Shown here piece by piece: positions 46,318 to 54,883 of a stretch of DNA of 64,000 nucleotides. Positions within the stretch are counted from its first letter, which is position 1. Every line of letters starts with the position of its first letter. This DNA comes from Periplaneta americana. Lineage: Eukaryota > Arthropoda > Insecta > Blattodea > Blattidae. The translations under genes and the position numbers were made by a program. The DNA is taken from NCBI RefSeq assembly GCF_040183065.1, contig NC_091119.1, forward strand, positions 186,379,543-186,443,542. The letters are read 5' to 3'. A model generated the notes under the pieces. The model saw nothing but the letters and a program-made list of their open reading frames with translations. It did not search any database and was not told where the DNA came from.

Positions 46318-46560
46318 AATTCGCTCCGACGCCGGGGATCGAACCCGGGTCCTTGGTTCTACGTACCAAGAGCTCTGACCACTGAGCTACGCCGAATTCA
46401 ATCCACAGCACCGGATCGAACTCTCCTCCTTCAGTGTTTCCCTTTGTGGCCTGACTCCAAGTTAGGCATATATGTTGACGTATATGTCCAATGTCAACTG
46501 CCATTATACTAGGAGCGTACTAAGCTGAGTGACTTGTTGGCCGGGAATCCGCAGTTATTA
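46318..46560 (-). mobile_element. tRNA-headed SINE with long leader, Tyr-like
   Basis: The - strand head has A box tagctcagtggtcag, anticodon loop ACGTAGA between TTGGT and ACCAA, and B box ggttcgatccc (46327-46396). Its leader begins near 46556 with cggccaacaagtcactcag, which also starts the arms of the palindrome at 9833-10448. So the two belong to related families, and the leader is a regular part of them. Confidence 0.8.
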
Positions 46561-47105
46561 TGCACTGCTAGGTGCAATAGCCACAAGGATAAACTCCAGT
46601 TGTAGGAAAACAGCTATGTGTTGTTCTTATATTTTATTGTTCTCCTAAAAAATCGAAATTTTAACAAGGGCTGTTTTTGTAATAAAGTCTTCAGTTATGT
46701 CATTTTTTAACGTACTTCCTCACAATCTATAAGTCCTTTGAGAATAAAAATATTTGGCATGCCTGATGTACACTCTGTCCTCTGATTAAGTTTCTGGCTG
46801 ATTATGTACCTCTGTTATCAGGAACTACATCTTACTTGTCGATGTGTGTGAGAGGAAGAACAATTGTTTATATACATCTGAAGTGTGACTGGGGTACTGT
46901 AATATGTAAACTAGTCAGCGATGAATGCAATGAAGGAGGAAAGGGACTGGCCATCCTACTCCATTTCCTGGCTTAGTTGCCTCATTAGTGATGCCTTGTT
47001 GATGTCGCTCAGGTTCAGACCCACCTTCGGACAGTCGATTAAACAATAACGATATATACTATACAGAGTGTACAATACGTACGGAATATTCCTAATAACT
47101 CCTTA
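46561..47105. other. No clear feature
   Basis: About 46904-47050 has a compact, non-AT-rich block (cactgcaatgaaggaggaaa-like) that I suspect is an interspersed repeat. No second copy lies in this window. Confidence 0.35.
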
Positions 47106-47205
47106 AATTTTAATTTTACAAAAACAAGTTTTATTTATTTATTTATTTAATTTACTTATTTATTTATTTATTTAATTTACTTATTTATATATTTATTTAT
47201 TTATT

Positions 47206-47276
<71 letters not shown>

Positions 47277-47278
47277 TT
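47106..47278. repeat. TTTA microsatellite, left of an interspersed repeat
   Basis: About 170 bp of tttattta with two aatttac interruptions. Confidence 0.95.
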
Positions 47279-48247
47279 AGCCGTACCCGTGCGCTCCGCT
47301 GCACCCTTTAGAAATAAATATGAAGTATTGCATAATTAAAATAGGACATTTGATCCAGGAAACATTCGTGTTTGATAGAAGGATAAATCGTTTATTATGT
47401 TACTTAATTTAAATTGTATTAAAAAATTAAAATGCGATTATTTTGATCCAGAGACCACTCATTTGGTCATAAAAATTATTTTAGGAAATACAGGAAACGA
47501 ATGTACAGAATAGCCTATCAACGTTTTGTGCATAAGAAGCTATTTTAATCTTACCTGCCCTCGATTCACTCAGAAGTTACTGTAATAACATTATAGCATT
47601 ATGTCCATCTAGGGAAACTACACTTTCCAATGGTGAATTAATAATTAATTATACATATCGTTTAATTTAGCTTCCGATATTACTTCATACAAAGACAGAA
47701 ACATTCTCTGTAGGCTATGTTTCATAGCTTTCGATTGTTGTTATCCAAGGCTCCTTATAGACGAAATGATTTGTTTTTTATTTCATTACACCGCCTTAGA
47801 TGGCGTTGTTATTGTAATATTGAAACTCATTTATCTCATTAAATATCAGTCCTATCAATATTTTGCATAGAATAAAACTTATCGGAAATTAATTTTAAAG
47901 AAACTTTTGTTATGTAATATTTTTCATGAAAATTAATAATAAGGGAGATATTTCGATTTATTTAATTCAAGCCCCCTTATAAACTCCCCTTTTAAATAAA
48001 ATATTTTGAATGCCACATAGGCTAAATTCTAAGTTACAACGAACTTAATTTATATTCCAATTTTCATATAAATCGGTTCAGCCATTATCGCGTGAAAAGG
48101 TAACAAACATCCAGACAGACATACAAACAAAAATTTCAAAAAAGCGATTTTCGGTTTCAGGGCGGTTAATTATATATGTTAGGACCAATTATTTTTGGAA
48201 AATCGAAAATTACCAGAAAAATTTCGGCTGCAGATTTATTAGTATAG
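47279..48247 (+). mobile_element. Interspersed repeat ending in attagtatagat, between two TTTA arrays
   Basis: It starts gccgtacccgtgcgctccgc and ends with gcagatttattagtatagat. It includes ccattatcgcgtgaaaaggt and catccagacagacatacaaa. I know these blocks from non-autonomous retroposons widespread in insects, but class assignment is from memory. There is no ORF. It lies exactly between two TTTA arrays. Confidence 0.6.
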
Positions 48248-48249
48248 AT

Positions 48250-48316
<67 letters not shown>

Positions 48317-48322
48317 TTTCTA
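48248..48322. repeat. TTTA microsatellite, right of the interspersed repeat
   Basis: About 18 TTTA units. Confidence 0.95.
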
Positions 48323-48492
48323 TAACAGGGCAAAGCCCCAATTACAATAGACAACACAGATATTTGTTAAAAAAAACATAGAATTGCATATAACATGAAA
48401 AAAGAGATAAAACAGAAACAAATGCAAGATAAAAGTGTAATTACAAATTAAAAATTAAAAATGAAAAAAAAAAAACAAATAGATACTACCTA

Positions 48493-48823
48493 AATAAAAA
48501 ACCAGGTAAAGGTAAAGGTAAAAAGGTAAAGGTATCCCCGTAACATGCCATGAAGGCACTTGGGGGGCATGGAGGTAGAGCCCCATGCTTTCCATGACCT
48601 CGGCACTAGAATGAGGTGGTGTGGTCGGCACCACGCTCTGACCGCCTTTTACCCCCGGGAAAGACCCGGTACTCAATTTTATAGAAGGCTGAGTGAACCT
48701 CGGGGCCGTTCTGAAAGTTTGGCAACGAGAAAAAATCCTGTCACCACCTGGGATCGAACCCCGGACCTTTCAGTCCGTAGCCAGCTGCTCTACCAACTGA
48801 GCTACCCAATAAAAAACCAGGTA
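48493..48823 (-). mobile_element. tRNA-Arg-headed SINE, copy 2, with perfect 16-bp target duplication
   Basis: The insert 48509-48807 lies between aataaaaaaccaggta at 48493-48508 and 48808-48823. On the - strand it has the tRNA-like head (gagctcagttggtagagca-like A box, ggttcgatccc B box) and the same body as 27607-27920. The long perfect duplication implies recent insertion. A frame of 88 codons on the + strand is antisense SINE, not a gene. Confidence 0.93.
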
Positions 48824-50427
48824 TAGATATAAATGAAAAATGCCAAATAAAAATAAATTAAAAAGAGTTAAATATAGATATAGCCAAAAATGTAAAATAT
48901 AGCTATAATTGGCAAATCACAGAGTAAATATTACACTATGTTAATAAATTCAATATACAGTATTATATAATACGCCTAATAGGCTTAAGCTGTTATGCAA
49001 AAGCTGTTGGAGATGAACCATATATTATGATATCAGTGTTCGGAAAAAGTTTCTTATTCGGACATACGAGGTGTGACTGTGTATTTTATTTTTTTAAATG
49101 GCAACCTATATTCAAATTTACATATTCTGGATCTCTATTAAATTTTACGTATGAATGTATAGAAATTTTACCCATTCACCCGTTTCATATCTTTTAACGG
49201 TTTATTAAACTTGTTTCGTGGACTTCAAACTTGACACAAGTAAGTATGTAAAATCATGTTGAGTAGGCCATAAAACTAAGCAAAACACTAGTTAAATATT
49301 TGTGCATTGTCGATTTTAAACTCTTTTATTCACCCTTTCGTTAGTTTGTGTTCTCAATTTATTGTGAAACATTCTTTTAACGTTTTGTGCATTTTACAGT
49401 TCATATTTTTAATATAAACTTCACATTATCGTTCCGGGTCCTTTGATATATTATCTAAGCGACCGCAAAGCTGAATTTTACAATTTTTTAACAAAAGTCG
49501 CATTGTGATTCTCGCGAGGTTATTGAAAAATTCACATTGGCAAATATTTCTTCGCAGCCGCAGCTCGACGATGTTGTCGAGAGCGTTCTTCCCGGAATTA
49601 GTTTCCCTGTGGAAACTCAGGTGATGGTGGTGTAATTATAATAATATGAATATACAAAATTTAAAATATCGATTATGTAAATTGTAAACAATTTTAATAA
49701 TGACCCCCCTTGACAATATTCTGCGTACGCCACTGCAGCAGACAATACGGAACAACATGCAGTAAAAATTAAGGATACGAACCCAGGACTGTTTGATGCA
49801 GCATCGAGTCTGAGAATAAATCATTGTAGATTGGGTTTCGAGCGAACAATGAAAGCGGCGAGTTGGGTAAACAATGAGGGACCAAGCGTTAGTTGAACCC
49901 ACTGTACTCGAGGCAGTTCTCAAAGCTTTGCCGTAGTCAGACTACATAAACCGAGGCTCGATTACTGGAGCAGGATGCTGAATAGACATCGCGCAGGTAT
50001 ATATACAACTGTTCAGGTTGCTAATGAGCGACTGGCTTATCTTGATTGTGACGTCAAGACCCAAGTTACTGCAGTCTGCAAACTTAGCTGCGATCCACAG
50101 ACTTAAAATAGGATGCCTGTGTATCACCACAATCATTCTTTAGCCTTTGGTTGGATCTCACAGTTACAGAAGTACCCAACTCGGCGTTATAGTGTTAAAT
50201 ACTCCTTTTTTGTACCACATCTACGTGGAAACTACCACTTTTATGAACAACAATAAATGTTGATTAAAAAATTACATCTTTCAGAACACGTACCCCAAAG
50301 CCATTAGAAAGTTGCACTTTTCGGTATGCGTACCGCAAAGTCGTGAGAGAATTGCTTCAAGCCGCTTCTCTTCACTTCGTCGCAATGTTCATGTTTCTGC
50401 CACATAAAATTCCACACTCCAGTCCAC
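48824..50427. other. No feature seen
   Basis: About 1.6 kb of AT-rich sequence. Short frames show no similarity I recognise. Confidence 0.4.
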
Positions 50428-50660
50428 ACCTGTGGAGTAACAGTCAGCGCGTCTGGCCGCGAAACCAGGTGGCTCGGTTTCGAATCCCGGTCGGGGCAAG
50501 TTACCTGGTTGAGGTTTTTTCCGGGGTTTTCCCTCAACCCAATACGAGCAAATGCTGTGTAACTTACGGTGCTGGACCCCGAACTCATTTCACCGGCATT
50601 ATCACCTTCATTTCATTCAGACGCTAAATAACCTAGATGTTGATACAGCGTCGTAAAATA
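50428..50660 (+). mobile_element. tRNA-headed SINE with taaataacc-type 3' tail
   Basis: The head reads agtcagcgcgtctggccgcg with B box ggtttcgaatccc. The body has ggggttttccctcaaccc. The tail is gttgatacagcgtcgtaaaa. It is the intact relative of the interrupted SINE at 37381-37984. Confidence 0.88.
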
Positions 50661-50981
50661 ACCCCATAAAAAAGGTAAAGGTATCCCCGTAACATGCCAT
50701 GAAGGCACTTGGGGGGCATGGAGGTAGAGCCCCATGTTTTCCATGACCTCGGCACTAGAATGAGGTGGTGTGGTCGGCACCACGCTCTGACCGCCTTTTA
50801 CCCCCGGGATAGACCCGGTACTCAATTTTATAGGAGGCTGAGTGAACCTCGGGGCCGTTCTGAAAGTTTGGCAATGAGAAAAAATCCTGTCACCACCTGG
50901 GATCGAACCCCGGACCTTCCAGTCCGTAGCCAGCTGCTCTGCCAACTGAGCTACCCGGCCGCCAAAAATAGCCCAATAAAA
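50655..50981 (-). mobile_element. tRNA-Arg-headed SINE, copy 3, inserted at the tail of another SINE
   Basis: The insert 50672-50964 is flanked by 17-bp repeats that differ at two positions (50655-50671, 50965-50981). It belongs to the same family as 48509-48807. It landed in the 3' tail of the SINE at 50428-50660. A 91-codon + strand frame is antisense SINE. Confidence 0.9.
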
Positions 50982-51371
50982 TAAAAAAAATAAAAAATCA
51001 ACACTCCATACAAAGCACTTCACTAGTCTCTTACTTAGTTCTTCTTCTATAGGTTCGCAGAACATCCTTCTTTTTCCATTCAAAACTTCTTTTGCCATTG
51101 CTATCCTCCTATGGAATTCTTGGCAGCACCTCATGTTATTGCTTATAGTAGGCCTACATCCCAAATATTTGAAGCTGTCCACTTGTACTTTTGCTCATTT
51201 CAAATTCGCAAGTTTACGTTCTTTATTTTCCTTTCCATAGCCATGGTCTTTTTGATTATTCTTATTATTATTCTTATTCTTCTTATTATTATTATTATCA
51301 TCATCATCATCATCATCATCGTAGTTGTTAAAGCGTTAGCTCTGAAAGATCTTCCGTAGTAATTAATAAAA
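50982..51371. other. Spacer with ATT/ATC microsatellite
   Basis: A run of att, ctt and atc units at about 51258-51320. The rest is unrecognised. The cattcaaaacttcttttgcc part may be antisense LINE, but I could not place it. Confidence 0.4.
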
Positions 51372-52055
51372 TTTATGCTCGACCATGCCGAAATGTAGTA
51401 ATTATACACCTGGTAGCAGTCCTTTAATGCATGTCATTAAAGTACACCTACTCAATTAAAGTACAGGTGTTCAGCCAATAAGTCAGCTTACAGGTGATCA
51501 GCCAATGACAAGTCAGCTTTGTACCGTTATAAAACCGCAAGTATCGATTATTCTCGGATATGCAATCGAAAGAGAATTAGCGAAAAGTCACGGAGGCTGG
51601 AAATCCAATACTGTCGCAGAAGTTATGTTCTGTTACTATAATAACCAGCGTTAATTTTAAATAATATTCAAATAAATTCAATTTGTCATCTCGTTTTTCA
51701 ATGTCGATTTCAATAATCAAGGTTATATCAAGTTTAACGGGATTACATCAAGGTCAATGACATTATTATTCCTCGGAAAAAAAATCAATACTTTCGCGTC
51801 TGCGCACATCTCACAATTCACGACCTAGAACAAGATCACTTCCGATCTTGTCAGATACAAATAAAATGTATACATCTGAATAATTTCAAGTTAGAAATGT
51901 GGTCGAGCATAAAAAGTGGTATGAAACTTGCCTATAATGGTAATTAAGACGCTCGTATGAATATTATGAAACTCGCTTGCGCTCGTTTCATAAATATCCA
52001 TACTTGCGTCTTAATTACTATCATTATAGGCTCGTTGCATAATGTACTATTATGG
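51372..52055 (+). mobile_element. Repeat with tyrosine recombinase remnant, copy 1
   Basis: It begins tttatgctcgaccat (51372-51386), and the inverse atgtggtcgagcataaaaa lies at about 51897-51915. Beyond that comes a hairpin of about 120 bp (gcctataatggtaattaaga pairs with its complement) to about 52040. The repeat matches 63186-63850 throughout. It contains a short recombinase-like segment at about 51545-51640. Confidence 0.8.
51545..51640 (+). pseudogene. Tyrosine recombinase C-terminal fragment (frameshifted)
   Basis: The + strand reads IILGYAIERELAKSHGGWKS, then NTVAE. This matches the closing motif of eukaryotic tyrosine recombinases (as in Crypton and DIRS-like elements), where HGGW supplies the third catalytic position and the nucleophile Tyr follows VAEGY. 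Here a 1-bp deletion after VAE destroys the Gly-Tyr. The sister copy at 63320-63431 retains it. Everything upstream of the final 30 residues is absent. Confidence 0.65.
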
Positions 52056-52129
52056 CATTATGAACAAATTCTCTTTCATAATATATGCTGTATGTTTATG
52101 AAAAATTGAAGTATTAAGTAAGACCTTCA

Positions 52130-52320
52130 GAAGTGAAAGATGGAAACAGAAAGAGCAGAAAATATCATGATAGATGACATTAAGATATATGGATCATATG
52201 CGAAGGGTAAGATGAAGGCAAAAAATAGGAAAGATTGGAGAATGCTGGATTTGCAGTGAAAGACATGCCCTTGGACAGAAAACTATGATTAATGATAATG
52301 ATGATGATAATAATAGGCTA

Positions 52321-52351
<31 letters not shown>

Positions 52352-52352
52352 T
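52130..52352 (+). pseudogene. LINE 3'-end fragment with GAT/AAT tail
   Basis: Reading IDDIKIYGSYAK and KNRKDWRMLDLQ with stops and the gcccttggacagaaaac ending, it matches the LINE end at 41200-41365. The tail runs into gat and then aat microsatellite to 52352. Confidence 0.7.
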
Positions 52353-53624
52353 GATAATATAATTGTCCCTGTGATGGTTTTCGGAATGTAGTCACTAGAG
52401 ACCTAACTGAGATGACGAGGGTTTGAAATATACGTTACTGGTTCACTTCATATCCTAGGCGGGACTCAAATGATCGACCGTGATATTCGTATATAGTGTG
52501 CGTCTTAGAAATCTTGCACAACATAGCCAGTTGCAAAAATATTTAGAAAAATTTTAGTAAAAAAAGTTAAAAAAAAAGAAAGAAAAAGATTTCTAAGAAA
52601 AAAAAAACATCGATTTTAAGTAAAATAGCTTGGCGACGGTCGAGTAAGGGGGGGGGGAGGAAGCATGCGAACAAGTGTATCTTTCTTCACACCCAGGCAG
52701 GCTCGCTCCTCAAAAGTTGAACCTTCAACTTGGGGGTAACCTAAATAACACGCCCTTATCTTATCTGGAGCGCCCTTCATCTTAGCAAAATGGCGCCGCC
52801 TAGACTTGATGGCAGTTCTCTCTCTCGCTCTCTCTCATCTTTTCATGCAGCGTCTCTTTATGCACCCCACAGGACTATCTCATCTCTATAAAGTCAAGTC
52901 TTTAGCACCGCCCACACATAATGTGCAGTAGCCTATATGTCGTCAGTGACGCACTGGTTTCCGAAAACCAGGCCCGACCCGCTCTTGCCATAAAAAGTTT
53001 CACGATCGGTCTTTGTCCCACGCCAAATTAGCTGCCGATTCAATCCAGTTAAGTGCACCGAGCATTACGCTTGCACGGACCTCGATCCTCTATCAATCAA
53101 GATTACTCAGAGTGTTTACTCTACTTCCAAATTGGACATATTATTTGTCCCTCGTACATAAAACTTAACAGCCCCTCCACTCTGTAGCTTAATAGCAGCA
53201 CGTGTTTGGCTATACAACCGAGAAGACCCATGTTCGACTCTCAGACAGTGTAGTTTCCCTCGAAATGGCACTGAGTATCTAAAATAAGCTCAGAACTCAG
53301 TTCGGTGATCTTACAGGTCCTTCAAACTTTCCGATAGACGAAGCGTCAATGGAAAAGTTCGCTTTAGTTTCTCTTGTCATTCTCACTTTATGGATCATTG
53401 TCGCAAAAGAGTTTTCATTTCCTCTGCATAATCGCTCAATTTTGAAAGGCACCATATATCTGGTATGATTTTATTTACCTCACGTAGAGTTCCGTATATA
53501 TTTTATTTTCTCGAGCCTGTTTAATCATGAGGAAGCTTAATTCTTCTATATTCATCCTGCAATTAATTATTGGTCTTGTAATTTTAAATGTCATGCACTG
53601 AATTATTCTTACATCAATTTATTG
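52353..53624. other. No clear feature
   Basis: AT-rich and mixed sequence with a G9 run at about 52650 and a CT run near 52810-52840. A decayed tRNA-like piece may lie at about 53165-53245 (atgttcgactctc as a B box). No gene recognised. Confidence 0.4.
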
Positions 53625-54655
53625 ATTCGTCCGTTGGTTTGAAGATTCGTTGGACGGTTTGGAGATTCGTTGGATGGTTTGAAGATTTGTCGGACGGTTT
53701 GGAGATTTGTCGGACGGTTAGGAGATTCGTCGGACGGTTTGGATTTTTGTCGGACGATTTGAAGATCCGTACGTCGGTTTGAAAATTCTTCGGACGATTT
53801 GAAGGTTCGTCGGACGTTTGGAGATTCGTCGGATGGTTTGAAGATTTTTCGGACGATTTGAAGATTCGTCGGACGGTTTGAAGATTCGTTGGGCGGTTTG
53901 AAGTTTCGTCGGACGATTTGAAGATTTTTCGGACGGTTTGAAGATTCGTCGGACGGTTTGAAGATTCGTCGGACCGTTTGAAGATTCTTTCGTCGGTTTG
54001 AAGATTCGTTGGTCGGTTTGAAGATTTTTCGGACGGTTTGGAGATTCGTCGGACGGTTTGGAGATTCGTCGGACGGTTTGGAGGTTCGTCGGACGGTTTG
54101 GAGTTTTGTCGGACGGTTTGAAGATCCGTACGTCGGTTTGAAAATTGTTCGGACGATTTGAAGTTTCGTCGGACGTTTGGAGATTCGTCGGACGGTTTGA
54201 AGATTCGTTCGTTGGTTTGAAGTTTCATCGGACGATTTGGAGGTTCGTCGGACGGTTTAAAGATTCTTCGTACGGTTTGGAGATTCGTCGGACGGTTTGA
54301 AGATTCTTCGGACGGTTCGGAGATTCTTCGGACGGTTTGGATATTCTTCGGACGGTTTGGAGATTCGTCTGACAGTTTGAAGATTCGACCGTCGGTTTGA
54401 TGATCTCGCCGTCACGTCGGTTTGTTGTTTCTGCTGTCGATTTGCTGATCATCCGTCGGTCGGTTTGTTGATCCAGCCATCGGTTTGTTAATTAGTTCTT
54501 CGGTTTGATGATTCGTCTGTCGGTTTGATGATGTGGCCGTGACATCGGTTTGTTTCTGCCGTCGATTGGATGATCCGGCCGTCGGTTTGTTGATCCAGCC
54601 ATCAGTTTGTTGATTCGTCCGTCGGTTTGATGACCCAGCCGTCGCGTCAGTTTGT
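53625..54655. repeat. Second 20-bp minisatellite (cggacggtttgaagattcgt)
   Basis: About 37 units of 20 bp from 53640 to 54380, varying mainly at gtc/gtt and aag/gag. From about 54390 the units lengthen and shift to ggtttgttgatccagccgtc types. It is unrelated in sequence to the 20-bp array at 39052-40170. A 204-codon - strand frame with a 20-residue period is an artefact. Confidence 0.95.
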
Positions 54656-54689
54656 TCCGTGCTTCGAAATGATGATGACGAAATGAATC

Positions 54690-54852
54690 CGAGGTTCAAC
54701 TCCGAAATTTACCAAGCAATTCTGCTTCAATTCGTTGAGGGAAAACCTCGGAAAATACCTGAACCAGGTAACATGCCCCAAACAGGATTTGAACCCGGGC
54801 CCGCTCGTTTCACAGTCAGACTTACTAACCGTTACTCCACAACGGTGGACTT
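54690..54852 (-). mobile_element. tRNA-headed SINE, decayed
   Basis: On the - strand: gtggagtaacggttagtaag, B box gggttcaaatcct and body ggttttccctcaac. It is related to the SINEs at 37381 and 50428. Confidence 0.75.
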
Positions 54853-54883
54853 GCTTAATATATGGCCTACTGTATGTACATCA

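Noticed and set aside
53614-54228. 204-codon - strand frame with a 20-residue repeat
   Set aside because: Product of the second 20-bp minisatellite.
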